A stretch of DNA of 64,000 nt from Chinchilla lanigera (GCF_000276665.1 NW_004955467.1:1501716-1565715), one strand, 5' to 3'; counted from the first letter of the stretch, positions 23,341-33,895 are shown. Numbers and translations are program-made. The notes: generated from the sequence alone by a model not told the origin.

Positions 23341-23610
23341 ATCCAAACAGTTTTTTAAAAATTACTTAGATTCCTATTCACATCCTCATCAAAATAGAAG
23401 CCAACTAAAACCAAACATAAAAAACATATTAGCAAATCACAAAGCACTTCAAACCAACAAGATTCACTTTATTCATTCTGACTAGGCTTGAGAAGAAAAA
23501 GAGCATAAAATATTATTTAAAAAGAAAAAAAAATCAAATAGAAAATAATTTTATTATCAATAGCAAATTTGAGAAGCAAATGATGAAATAGGAAAACCTT
23601 TGAAAACATG

Positions 23611-23777
23611 CTTTTCTTTGCGGAGGGGTGGGGATCTTTTTGAGACAGGGTGTTGCTATGCAGTTCAAGCTGGCCTTGAGCTCAATTTGTAGCCCAGGCT
23701 GGTCTTGAACTCACAACAATCCTCCTGCCTCAGCCTCCTGAGTGCTTGAATTACAGGTATGCGCCACCACAACCAGC
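23611..23777 (-). mobile_element. B1 SINE with 11-bp target-site duplication
   Basis: Reverse B1; direct repeats TTGAAAACATG at 23600-23610 and 23778-23788. Confidence 0.93.
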
Positions 23778-24029
23778 TTGAAAACATGAATTCTAACAAC
23801 TCATATAAAATAAAAAAATCAACAGAAAAACTGGCAATAGATATGAAAAACATTCACAAAACAGGAAAAGTAAATAACAAATATGAAAATTATTAAATTG
23901 TACTCACAAAATAAACGCAAGTTTAAAACATTTATCACATTAATAAGGCTTGCAAGTATAGAAAAGGAGGCACCTTTGACACTAATGAAAAAAGGATTAG
24001 TCCTGCTCTTTTGCAAGGCAATAGGGGAA

Positions 24030-24400
24030 TACTCAAAGCATTAAAATATGCCAATTCTGGGCCCAGCCCAACACCTCAGTGGAGGGAACCTACTTGCCCT
24101 TTGTTTTGGTTTCCTATTTTGGAGAGGGCAAAAATCTTGGCTAGGCTGGTTTGAGGAGAGACTCACGACCACCTACTGCTGCTATACCTAGGAACAGGGG
24201 AGGGACGTGGACATGGTGTTCCACATCCAGACAGCAAACAGAGAGCTACCAAACATTTTTTATACCTGATGAGCCCAGGGGGAAGGAAGTGTCCATCTCC
24301 GGGGTTATTTTGGGGGAAAGACGGCTGCGGATAGGTTATATTCTCCACACTCTATTTAACTGTACAGACCTGTTTTGGGACATGTTAGCCAAATAAAAGA
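24030..24400 (+). mobile_element. Unclassified segment, possibly a solo LTR
   Basis: A GC-richer island in AT-rich intron. It contains a TATA-like CTATTTAACTG (about 24351) and an AATAAA signal (about 24393), followed by a TG/TA microsatellite. That order fits the U3-R-U5 layout of an old LTR, but I recognise no family and see no clear flanking duplication. An 81-codon open stretch (24151-24396) has no known domain. Could also be an unknown retroposed sequence. Confidence 0.3.
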
Positions 24401-24440
24401 TGTGTGTGTGTGTATATATATATATATGTGTGTGTGTTTT
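24400..24440 (+). repeat. (TG)n(TA)n microsatellite
   Basis: TGTGTGTGTGTG, then TATATATATATA, then TGTGTGTG and a T run. Confidence 0.95.
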
Positions 24441-24458
24441 TTTTAAAAAAGGTCAACT

Positions 24459-24640
24459 CTGAGCCAGGTATGGTGGCACAGCTATAATCCCCACACTCTG
24501 GAAGGCTGAGATAGGAAGACTGCAATCTCAGCCTGGACGGTTTAGAAACTTAGCCAGACCCTGTTTAAAATAAAAAAGGGCTGGAGATGTAGCTCAGTGT
24601 AAAGGCCCTAGGTTCAAAAGGCAACTCCGAGCTATAATTA
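24459..24640 (+). mobile_element. B1-ID fused SINE
   Basis: B1 half (GAGCCAGGTATGGTGGCACA to AGACCCTGTTTAAAAT), linker, ID half GGGCTGGAGATGTAGCTCAG. Confidence 0.82.
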
Positions 24641-24679
24641 ATTATACTAATACAAATTTACCTTAAGGTAACAATGTAT

Positions 24680-24875
24680 ACAAACCCTGGTAGGTTGAGA
24701 CAGGAAGATACCAACTTTGAGCTCAGACTGGCCATCTTAGTGATTTGGTGAGCTCCTCTCTTAAAAAAAATGTTTTTAAAAAGAGCTAAGGGGGCTGGGG
24801 ATTTAGCTCAGCGGCAAAAGCGCCTGCCTGGCAAGCGCAAGGTCGTGAGTTCGGTTCCTGGTACCGGAGAAAAAC

Positions 24876-24917
<42 letters not shown>

Positions 24918-24962
24918 TAGGGATACAGCTCAGTTGGAAGACCCCAAATTCAATCTCAAGTA
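24680..24962 (+). mobile_element. B1-ID fused SINE split by a young ID
   Basis: B1 right arm 24680-24765, then an inserted ID (24791-24912), then the element's own ID half AGAGCTAGGGATACAGCTCA at 24913-24962. Confidence 0.8.
24791..24912 (+). mobile_element. ID SINE, young, long A-tail
   Basis: Near-consensus body with the AGCGGCAAAAGCGCC variant and about 36 A residues. Direct repeat AAAGAGCTA at both edges. Nested in an older B1-ID. Confidence 0.93.
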
Positions 24963-25253
24963 CGATGACAACTGATTAGATACACTATATTCATGTATAA
25001 TATGAGTTAACCACTAAACAATACAGTTGTAAACTTTTGACACAAAATCTCAGAATACACTTAAACAAAAATAGTGCTACACAGAATGTCCAAAGGGGGA
25101 ACATAAAAATATGCATACAGATAAGAATAAACTTTAAAATGTTAATAGTGATTTTTAACTCCTTTATGCCAAAGGCTGCAATTTTTAAATTTTTGCATGA
25201 AATTCCTATATGCTACCTAAAAAAATTCAAGTAACAAGAATTTGAAAATTTTA

Positions 25254-25323
25254 GGGCTGGGGATTTAGCTCAGCAGCACAGTGCCTGCCTGGCAAGCGCA
25301 AGGTCATGAGTTGGGGGTGGGGG
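25254..25323 (+). mobile_element. ID SINE without an A-tail
   Basis: Body to CAAGGTCATGAGTT then G-rich GGGGGTGGGGG instead of the usual 3' end. Perfect 18-bp direct repeats AAGAATTTGAAAATTTTA at 25236-25253 and 25324-25341. Confidence 0.93.
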
Positions 25324-25516
25324 AAGAATTTGAAAATTTTATTATGTTCCATTGTTATGTGCCATTCCAAAAATAAAACAGGCATAGAAGGATTAAGTGG
25401 TAAGACTGTGGGTAATTTGTTCCTAAAGGCTTTACCTTTTTGTTTTTTAAATAAATGACATGCCTTGACTTAACAGTATTGTTTTTCGAAAAAAGAAAAA
25501 CAATAAGGAGTGAGAG

Positions 25517-25592
25517 GCTAAAGACATAGCTCAGTGGCAGAGCACTGGACTAGCACTGGAGAGGTCCTGTGTTTGGTTCCTCCTACAGCCAA
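25517..25592 (+). mobile_element. Old ID SINE
   Basis: GCTAAAGACATAGCTCAGTG ... GAGAGGTCCTGTGTTTGG. Confidence 0.72.
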
Positions 25593-25784
25593 GATAAAAA
25601 CAAACAAGGACAGAAATAGCGATCATGATGACTCCTAGAAGTCAAGGGTCCTGAGTCTTCATTCCAAGTGAAGAGGCATCAGCTAGGTCACTTAATTTTT
25701 CTTAATATCCGGTTTATTGGTTATAAAATAGAAATAGGTCATTCCACATTCTAACATGTGACATTTTAGTATGTGAGTTGTTTG

Positions 25785-25912
25785 GAAGGGGTGATTGTGG
25801 TTTTGAGACAAGGTCTTGCTATGCAGTTCAGACTGGCTTCAAATTCACAGTGATCCTCCTGCTTTAGCCTCCTGAGTGTGGGGATTACGGGCGTACCCAC
25901 CATGCCCGGCTA
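25785..25912 (-). mobile_element. B1 SINE, without middle duplication
   Basis: Reverse B1 from TTTTGAGACAAGGTCTTGC to CCACCATGCCCGGC; lacks one GGCCAGCC unit. Confidence 0.88.
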
Positions 25913-26049
25913 GTATGAGTTTTTAAGATCTCTTTCGGCTACAAAAAAGTTCTATAGCTATAACTTGCAATAAATGTGGCATTTATTCAGCCTTTAAGGA
26001 CTTTTATTTGTTACATTTTTAATTTCTTTCTCTTTCAGTATAGCAAAAT

Positions 26050-26235
26050 CTGATTTTTTGGAGTTCTGGGAATGAAACCCTGGAGGGCTCCATCACTGAG
26101 CTACATCCCCAGACATTCTGATTTTTTATTTTGAGAAAAGGTCTTCCTAAGTTATCCAGGCTGGTGTTGGGCCTGCAATCTTTCTGCCTGAACCTACCAA
26201 GTAGCTGGAATCAGGCATGTATTAACACATGTGGC
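26050..26235 (-). mobile_element. B1-ID fused SINE
   Basis: Reverse: ID half (GGGAATGAAACCCTGGAGGG, GCTACATCCCCAG), then T-rich linker, then B1 half with CTAAGTTATCCAGGCTGG. Confidence 0.8.
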
Positions 26236-26773
26236 AAATAAAATATTTCTTATAAATTTCATAGACTATATAATACAGATATTTCACATGGTGATGTGTT
26301 TCTCAAGTCCTAGAAGCTTAATAATTTCTAGTTTACTCACAAAGAGCAATCACCCATTCAACATAAATTTTCAAAATTTACCTAGAAGTTGGAGGAATAG
26401 GATAATGGATACCCATTTACCTTTCATCTAGATTCACCAGTTGTTTGTGCTATTTGTTTTCTCTTTATATACATAGTACTTTTTTCTTAGCTGAACTATT
26501 TGAAAATAAACTGCAGGCATATTTACTACATTTTAAACTACTTTTCATTCCACAAAAACTCAAAGAAAATGCATGAGTACTTAGCGATATGGTGTTGGGA
26601 TAGGAAGGGGAAATGGCCATAAAATTGGTCAAAAATATTTTAAACTCAATGTGCTACTAAAAAAAATCTGAGACAAAAAAACTGAGAAAATCATTGACAT
26701 ATGTTAGCACAAAGGTTAATATTTCACTGTTAAAAGTATTTCTGAAATTTATTCTTTTTAAAATCAGGTCCCC

Positions 26774-26908
26774 GGGGCTGGGGATTTAGCTCAGCGGCAC
26801 AGCGCCTGCCTGGCAAGCGCAAGGTCGTGAGTTCGGTTCCCGGTACCGGAGAAAAACCAAAAAAAAAAACAAAACAAAAAACAAACAAAAATAAAATAAA
26901 ATAAAATA
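26774..26908 (+). mobile_element. ID SINE, young
   Basis: Near-consensus body in the GCGGCACAGCGCC form, tail of A/C then AAAAT units. Direct repeats AAAATCAGGTCCCC / AAAATCAGGCCCCC at 26760-26773 and 26909-26922. Confidence 0.95.
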
Positions 26909-26939
26909 AAATCAGGCCCCCAAAATTCAAAGACCTAAT

Positions 26940-27690
26940 CCAAAATTGGTCATCTCAGATGAATACATACTTCTCAAATAAAGAAATGCAGATAGCTAAT
27001 AAATATATGAAGAATGTTCAACATCATTGGCCATTCGAGAAATGCAAATTAAAATAACACTGAGATTCCATCTCAGTCAGAAAGAATGGCTATCATTAAG
27101 AAATCAACCAATAACAAATGCTACAGAAGTTCTGGGGGAAAAGGAACCCTTCTCCACTGCTGGTGGAAGGGCAGGTTGGTGAAACCACTGTGAAAATCAA
27201 TGTAGAAATTCTTCACAAAACTAGGATTAGAAGTCCCACTTAACCCAGTTATTCCCCTTCTGGGTATTTTCCCAGAAGAATTAAAAACATCATGCCACAG
27301 CGATATATGTGCACCCATGTTTATAGCTAAATCTTGGAAACAACCCAAATGCCCATCAACCTAGGAATGGATAAAAAAAGATGTGGTATTTTTATACAAT
27401 GGAGTATTAGCTATAAAAAAAGATAAAGCTCAAGGCTTTTATAGGTAAAAGAATGCAACTAGAGACCATACTCATAAGTGAAATAAATCGGACCCACATG
27501 TGTAAACATCGTACTATCTCCTTAGTTGTAAGAACCTGAAAGAGTAAATAAAATCCGAAACATAAAATAGATATTATGAAAGGGAAAGAAATTGCTCAAA
27601 AGAAGGAACAACTGGGATGAGGGAAAATAGAAAAAGAAAGAAGGAAAAAAATATATATATATATATGTATATAGAAGAATAGCGGGGATA
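26940..27690 (+). mobile_element. L1 3' portion
   Basis: Same block as 262-880 (TCGAGAAATGCAAATTAAAA, GCGATATATGTGCACCCATG). Ends near an (AT)n run at 27649-27671. No intact frame. Confidence 0.8.
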
Positions 27691-28712
27691 ACTGTACTGC
27701 TGATGTCTAATGGTTGATTGAAAGGAACAGTTAATGCCTGTTTTTTTTTTGACCAATTTTGCATGCTTACATCTGGTAATACGAACAACTACTTTGAAGA
27801 CAACAGTATGCAATATAACAACCATTGGTGAATTCCTACCATCTTGTTTAGTGAAGCTTTGTATCATTTCTAATGCTTTTTTTTTTTTTGGTCTTTTTTT
27901 TATTCTCTTTAATGGTTTGATCAATCTTGCATTCTTACATCTGGTAATCTGAGCAACTTTGTTATATATTGTTATCGTCAACAAAGTTGCTCATATACCT
28001 GGTTTTATAGCAGAACTACAGTTAACAAAAATATACGATATGCTCAACAACTGCTGAGATGAAATGTTCTCACAACAAAAAAATAAAAATTACGTGAAGT
28101 GATGGGCATGTTAATTAGTTTAACTTAATCATTCTACAATGTATCCATATATCAAAGTCAAACTGAATACAGAAATGTATATAATTTTTTATTAAAAATT
28201 TAGTGAAACAAAGGGGTCATTATCTATAAGATTCACAATTATAAACAATGTTTTCCTTCTGTAATTTCTGGTTTTTGTAAGTGCATAGTACTTATACAAA
28301 TTAGAATATAATTTTTTCTATATAAAAATTATACTTAAACCTTACCTAAAATATATTTTCTACTACTTACTTTTAGTAAACTGCCACTAAATTTAAGAGA
28401 TTTATTCAAAATTTAACTTAAATCTGATAAAACCAGTAGGGTTGTGTATCTCTGACCACATTTTGTAGCATAAGAAGCCAGTACAAAATGCTTAAGAACT
28501 GTATTATTTTACAAAAAAGTTAAAGTACGACCTTAAAATGTGGAGCACTAAATCTGTGCTTTACAATTTTGTTTAACAACATTTTTACTTTTCTGTGGCA
28601 CTAACCTTTAGAGACAAGCGTAACTGGGCTTTCTTTTAGGCACTGTGCCTGAGTATGGGTAAATAAACACTGCAGACCTACAGCTCTACAGAGTAAAAGA
28701 ACAAATATTTAC

Positions 28713-28905
28713 CTTCTTAGCATCTGCAGAAGACCTCAACCCTTCTGGCAGGGTGTGCACTAGAGGTAAAACCGCAGCAGTGACACGCTGAAAATGGGAA
28801 TCAGTAACCTGCTCCAGACGTGGTCGCTTGGATTCCAGTGAATCATGATCCACTGGGGATGGACCTGGATGAAACTGTTCATATCCAGATCTCCTTTCTT
28901 GAGGC
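28713..28905 (-). CDS. NCOR1: NCOR1 third coding exon (residues 79-143)
   Basis: 193 nt; the first base G completes the split Arg codon, followed by 64 codons from PQERRSGYEQFHPGPSPVD to SSADAKK, ending in phase 0. The acceptor is ATATTAG at 28906 and the donor GTAAATA ends at 28712. Recognisable NCOR1 signatures are SPVDHDSLESKRPRLEQV and a hydrophobic stretch AAVLPLVHTLPEGL. SKRPRL resembles a short basic nuclear-localisation cluster (inference). A minus-strand ID and a B1 lie within 0.5 kb upstream in the preceding intron, and the 5' end of an L1 about 0.75 kb upstream. Confidence 0.96.
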
Positions 28906-28917
28906 CTAATATAATAA

Positions 28918-28952
28918 ATAAATATATAAATACATACATACATACATACATA
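28918..28952 (+). repeat. AT-rich / (CATA)n microsatellite
   Basis: AAATAAATATATAAATACAT followed by five CATA units, directly before the branch/acceptor region of coding exon 3. Confidence 0.9.
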
Positions 28953-29047
28953 GTTGAAAATTTGTAACTGATATATAACACCCTAACGTCCTTAATCAGA
29001 CTTTCAAATAAATGGAAAAGTTATGCTTACTTTTAGGATGAATTTCT

Positions 29048-29152
29048 TTTCTCTTTTCTCTTTTTTTTTCTTTCCTGATACTGGGAATCGAACTCACGAC
29101 CTCGTGCTTGCCAGGCAGGTGCTGTGCCACTGAGCTAAATCCCCAGCCCCCA
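29048..29152 (-). mobile_element. ID SINE with 14-bp target-site duplication
   Basis: One of few young reverse-oriented IDs; direct repeats TAGGATGAATTTCT at 29034-29047 and 29153-29166. It is 142 bp upstream of coding exon 3 in the transcript. Confidence 0.94.
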
Positions 29153-29349
29153 TAGGATGAATTTCTATCCTCCTCTTCTCACCCAGAATATAGTAAGTTC
29201 AATATAATAAGTTTTATATCAATATATTTAATATATTAAACTTCTAATTCAAATTTTAAAAGCTTCTTAGGGAGTTGGGACAATATGGTTAAAAAAAATC
29301 TAGAAATGAAAGAAATAAAAGAAGACTTTGATTTGCAAAAACAAGTTAC

Positions 29350-29510
29350 TTTGCTGCATGTGGAGGCGCATGCCCGTAATCCCAGAACATGGGAGGCTGA
29401 GGCATGTGGGTTGCCTCAAGTCTGAGCCGAGCCTGGGCTACAGTGAGTTCAAGGCCAACCTGAACTACACAGCAAGATGCTATATGTACCCCCCGCCAAA
29501 AAAAAAAAAA
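29350..29510 (+). mobile_element. B1 SINE
   Basis: GCATGTGGAGGCGCATGCCC ... ACTACACAGCAAGATGC with a C-rich then A-rich tail. Confidence 0.85.
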
Positions 29511-30695
29511 TTACTGAAGACTATCCACAGACATTTTAAAATCCATACCATAAAATTTGAATTCAAAATAATACAAACCAAAAAAGCCACCATTTTTCAA
29601 CAAATAATTAAAAACAAGCTAAAATAAACAAGCACATCTCCCTATTACTACATGAAAAGATCAATGTGAGGCTGGAGTTAGAGAAGAAATCCACTGCAGT
29701 GCCTGCCGTATCTGAGACTGGCTATAATCAGAAGCCACTTTAGGAAGAGGTTTATTATTTACAACTGGGCTACCCTGGGAATCAGGTCAGAGAATAACTG
29801 TACTTCATTCAGGGTCTCTGGGAACACCCTACCAAAGTGACTAGCTGGGGGATGGCCACAAGAAACAGGGAGAAGGGGCGGGCTAGTGGCAGATCCCCTG
29901 AGAAGTTTAAGCTGTGGTGTATAATCAGGTTGTGAAGGAGGCAAGCCCACCCTATGTGGTGAGAATTCAGGCCAGTCACATGGTTTCATGAGGGGTGCTG
30001 GGTCTGAAAGTGCAGACATTAAGTCCAATGAATTGTGCAGCCCCCATCACAGCCTACTTTCAACACAGAGCTCAGTGGTCTGTTTGCCAATGTAATCAGC
30101 AATATGCTTTGGCTTGGATTTATATAGGGAAAGGGTCCTCTGGGGCAAGGGAAGCTCCTCACAAGCTCACAGACTGCAAAGCCCACTGAAGACTGCAGTG
30201 ACTGGGGTAAGTGGGTGGGGGGGCACACAAACACTAGGAGCTGCTGGAGTGAATTGCTTGGAGGCAGACAACATACCACTGACTAATCCCACACATGAGG
30301 CAAAGTGGGGCAGGACTAAGCATTCATACAGCAAAGTGGACAGGGAAACAAACTAGACCTTCATTGATTCCCTACCCTCCACCCAGATCTGATCAATTTC
30401 AGTTCCACAAGCCCTGGAAATAAACCATTCACCCAAACTTGTGAAGGAATGTTTGGGACTCATTTCTCTTCTTCTTTGCTCACTTGTTTGGTTTTGGTTT
30501 GTGGGTCTTTTTTTTTTTTTTATCTTTTGCTCTTTGTTTTCATTCTTTTTCTTATTTTTCTTTTTCTTGTTTGTCTTCTGTTTTTACCTAATTCTGTTAA
30601 CTTTCTTCTATTCCTTAATTGAATTTTAATCACACCTTTCTTTCACATGTCTATTTCAAATATTACTTCCTTCATTTTCCCCTTCCTGCATCCCC

Positions 30696-30717
30696 ATTAT
30701 TATTATTATTATTATTA
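30696..30717 (+). repeat. (ATT)n microsatellite
   Basis: Seven ATT units in the L1 leader. Confidence 0.95.
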
Positions 30718-32029
30718 AGCATTAGTGATTTTTAAATATTTAGTTGACTCTATGCTATTATTGCTGAATTCTTTTCCACTGTTAGTGGTGGCATAGTTGT
30801 TGCTTTTAGTAAATATTTACTGTATACCAGTATTTGGTTTGTTCTCATGTCTATATTATTATTATAGATCTCATTCTATTGTTAAGGATGATACAGTTGT
30901 ATCTATTCTTAGTTCTTAAGGTATGTCAATTACCAGTTAGTCTTTGACTCTATTATTACTGCAGATTTCTACTGCTAATGGTGGCATAGTTGTTATTTTT
31001 AATTGGTTTTTACTGCATGCCAACATCTGGACTTGTCATTTTGTACCTAAAGTGCAAAAACAACAGAAAAATGCAAATGCAAGGTACCAATATGTCCCCA
31101 AGACCTTTAGCTCTCCAAAAGTTCATCTCACATACACAGAAATAAAGCAAGATATAGGGGCAAAGAACTCAAAAACAAAATGGTTAAAATGTTTGAAGAA
31201 ATAGAAAGAAACAAGCAAATGAATAAGATGTTTAACAAGCTCAAGAGGATTTAATTAAACAGATAAAATATTTCACCAATAAAATATTCAATGAGCTTAA
31301 AAAGAAACAATAACTGAGTTAGGCAAGACAATACAACAACACGTGAATGACCACTTCGGAACAGAACTAGAAAGTATGAAAGAAAACAAGAAGAGATATA
31401 TGATACAAAAAATTCAGTGGAAAGCCTTGGTAACAGACTTGAGCGATGTGAAGACAGTGTCAGAAATAGAAGACAAAGTATATGTACTAAATCATGAACT
31501 TAGTAATACCTTAAAATGACAATACAAGCTGGATTCAACAGCTGCTAGATGACTCAAAAAAAATCTCAAAATTACAGGAATAAATGAAAAATCAGAAGAC
31601 AACTCAACAGGAATAAAAAATTTATTCACTGAAATTACAGCAAAAGTTTTTCCAAACCTAGGGAAAGAATTCACTAATCAAGTACAAGAGGCATATAGAA
31701 CCCTAAATAATCACAATCAGAGAAGAACTTCTCCATGACCCATCATAATCAAAATCCTAGAAATTCAAAAGAATATTAAAAGCTATTAAAGAAAAACAGC
31801 AAATAACCTAAAAGATAAGCCCATAAGAGTAACTGAGGATCTCTCAACACAAACATTAAAAGCGAAGAGAGACAAAGTTTTTCAATCTCTAAGAGAAAAC
31901 AATTGTTAAACCCAACTTTTATACCCTGAAAAACTAACCTTCAAAACTGACAGAGAAGCAAAGACTTTCCATGACAAAGAAATACTAAAGAAATACATGA
32001 CCACTAAGCCAGAGTTGTAGAAAAGAAGG

Positions 32030-32183
32030 GAGCTGAGTATGCTGGTGCACGCCTATAATTACAGCGCTCAGGAGGCTGAGCCGAGAGGATCACTGCAAGT
32101 TTGAAGCCAGCCTGGGCTAAACAGTGAGTTCAAGGCCAGCCTGGACTATGTAGCAAGGCCTTGTTTCAAAAGAAAAAGAAACA
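32030..32183 (+). mobile_element. B1 SINE inserted in L1
   Basis: AGCTGAGTATGCTGGTGCAC ... GGACTATGTAGCAAGGCC; separates the ORF1 relic from the ORF2 start. Confidence 0.9.
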
Positions 32184-32414
32184 AATGCAAAAACTTAAGG
32201 GAATCTTAGGCCAGAAGCACCAAAAAGCCCAAAGGAAAGCACTATATATCTAACAGGGAGAATGAACAAAAGGAAAACAAAAAATAAAGGAATCAGCACT
32301 CCCAAAATAATAAAATGACAGGATTCAATAAACACCTTACAATAATAACTTTCAATGCCAAAGGTCTCAACTCCCAAATCAGAAGGCATAGACTGGCAGG
32401 CTGATTTAAAAAAA

Positions 32415-32562
32415 ATGCTCAAGGAATGTTGGCTCATGCTTGCAGTCCTGTACTCAGAAGGCTGAGGCAGGAAGACTACATCGTTTGAGGCCAGCTTGGA
32501 CTACATAGTGAGTTCAGGCCAGCTTGGACGACATGGTGAGATCTTGTCTCAAAAATGAAAAC
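32415..32562 (+). mobile_element. B1 SINE inserted in L1
   Basis: Diverged B1 (GTTGGCTCATGCTTGCAGTC) marking the deletion point between the ORF2 N-terminus and the RT region. Confidence 0.85.
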
Positions 32563-32771
32563 AAAGGATTAGCAAAATGAATCCAGGAACATATAAAAAA
32601 GACAATATAACTAAATGGGGTTTATTCCCTAGCTTGCGAGGTTGGTTTAACAACCACAAATCTATCAATATGAGATATCATATTAAGATAAATAAAGACA
32701 AATGATCATTTCAGTTAACGTGGAAAGAGCATTTAACAAAGTCCAATATCGTTTCTTTAATAACCAAAGCA

Positions 32772-32859
32772 AGGGCCAGGGATATAGCTCAGCAGCATAA
32801 GCACCTGCCTGGCAAGCGCAAGGTCCTGAGTTTGATTTCCGGTACCAAAAAAAAAAAAA
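32772..32859 (+). mobile_element. ID SINE (first of three in a row)
   Basis: GGGCCAGGGATATAGCTCAG ... TTTCCGGTACC + 13 A. Confidence 0.93.
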
Positions 32860-32872
32860 GCATTATTTGTGG

Positions 32873-32978
32873 GGGCTGGGGATATAGCTCAGTGGCACAA
32901 GCGCCTGCCTGGCAAGCACAAGGTCCTGAATTTGATCCCCGGGACCACAAAAAAAAACAAAGCAAACCAAACCAAAAC
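32873..32978 (+). mobile_element. ID SINE (second of three in a row)
   Basis: GGGGCTGGGGATATAGCTCA ... GATCCCCGGGACCAC then A/C-rich tail. Confidence 0.93.
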
Positions 32979-32983
32979 GCTCT

Positions 32984-33108
32984 TAGGCTAAGGACGCACC
33001 TCAGTAGGAGGGCACCTGCCTAGCCTGTGCAAGGTCCTGGTTTTGATCCCAGCATTACACACACGCGTGCGGGCGCGCGCATGCGCATACACAATCAAAC
33101 AAAAAACC
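32984..33108 (+). mobile_element. Old ID SINE (third of three in a row) with CG-rich tail
   Basis: CTAAGGACGCACCTCAGTAG ... TTGATCCCAGCATT; the tail is an alternating CACACGCG/GCGCGC/ATGCGC tract. Confidence 0.8.
33056..33092 (+). repeat. Alternating purine-pyrimidine tract (CA/CG)n
   Basis: ACACACACGCGTGCGGGCGC followed by GCGCATGCGCATACACA: potential Z-DNA former; the densest CpG cluster noticed in this window. Confidence 0.9.
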
Positions 33109-33267
33109 TCAGTAATATAAAAAGAAAGCTCCTCAACATAATTAAGGTCATTTATGAAAATCTCACAGGTAACAAGATAAAGCGGAAAGATGACAGCTTG
33201 TCCACTTAAGATCCAAGACAAAGCAATGACACTTCTGTAACACTACTACAAGTACTGTAGCAAGAAC

Positions 33268-33640
33268 AATCACTGGGTGTGGTGACATACACCTGTAATC
33301 TCAGCATTCAGGAGACTGAGGCAGGGACGGGGCAGGGAACCTAGAGGCAACATCTGTCACCCCCTTGATCACCAGGGTTGACTGGGCTGATTTGGATGGT
33401 TAGGCAGGTGTCCCCTTCCTCCCTCACCACTCCATGTGTGACTTTTGGTGAAGCTGTGTGCTTGGTGGAAGAGGACAACCACCCTGGATAGAGAAGGAGA
33501 GCCATTTCCTTGATCACGGGTATACGAGTAGTTACATTCCCCCGTTAGAACCTCCAAACAAGCTTTTAAAGAAACTGAGGCAAGAGGATTGCAGCGAGGC
33601 TAGCCTGTACTACATAGTGAGGTCCTGTCTCCAAAAAAGG
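33268..33640 (+). mobile_element. B1 SINE split by a 7SK pseudogene
   Basis: Left part 33268-33324 (TGGGTGTGGTGACATACACC ... GAGACTGAGGCAG) and right part 33569-33640 (GAAACTGAGGCAAGAGGATT ... GAGGTCCTGTCTCC), overlapping only in the duplicated target. Confidence 0.88.
33325..33568 (+). pseudogene. RN7SK: 7SK small nuclear RNA retropseudogene, 3' truncated
   Basis: Starts at the true 7SK 5' end in diverged form and keeps clear landmarks: ACATCTGTCACCCCCTTGAT, GGTGTCCCCTTCCTCCCTCA, GGGTATACGAGTAG and AGAACCTCCAAACAAGCT. It stops after about 240 nt of the roughly 330-nt RNA. There is no A-tail. Imperfect 15-bp direct repeats (AGGAGACTGAGGCAG at 33310-33324, AAGAAACTGAGGCAA at 33569-33583) show L1-style insertion into a B1. 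7SK normally sequesters P-TEFb; many substitutions and the lost 3' half make this copy non-functional. Confidence 0.92.
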
Positions 33641-33801
33641 CACTCAGAAAAGACAAAACAAACAAATGTATCTAAATCAGAAAAGAAGTAAAATTATTTT
33701 TCATAATCCTGTGGGTAAACATCCCCAAAGACTCTACCAAAAAACCTTACTAGAACTAATAAATGAATTCAATAAAGTGGCAGAATACAAAAATTAGTAC
33801 A

Positions 33802-33890
33802 GGAGCTAGGGTGTATAATTCAGTAAATGGTAGAGTGTTTGCCTAGCAAGCATGAAGCACTGGGTTTAATCCTGCCCACTGGGGGAAAAA
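33802..33890 (+). mobile_element. Old ID SINE
   Basis: GGAGCTAGGGTGTATAATTC ... GAAGCACTGGGTTTAATCC. Confidence 0.75.
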
Positions 33891-33895
33891 GAAAA

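Larger units (their letters stand above)
19679..28712 (-). other. NCOR1: NCOR1 intron between coding exons 3 and 4
   Basis: Contains B1, ID and L1 elements, a hAT MITE, an LTR-like segment and AT microsatellites. 21140-21890 and 27960-28712 look unique and AT-rich; nothing further is recognised there. Confidence 0.75.

Noticed and set aside
27574..27984. 136-codon open frame on the minus strand
   Set aside because: Runs through an L1 3' end, an AT microsatellite and simple sequence; biased composition and no known domain.
31160..32410. L1 ORF1 and ORF2 start as possible coding genes
   Set aside because: Interrupted by stops, deletions and SINEs; cannot encode working proteins.
33056..33092. 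CG-rich stretch as a possible CpG island or promoter
   Set aside because: Only about 37 bp, and it is the tail of an ID element.
32772..33108. tRNA-like A and B boxes in many places
   Set aside because: These belong to ID SINEs, recognised by their A-tails and target duplications, not to functional tRNA genes.
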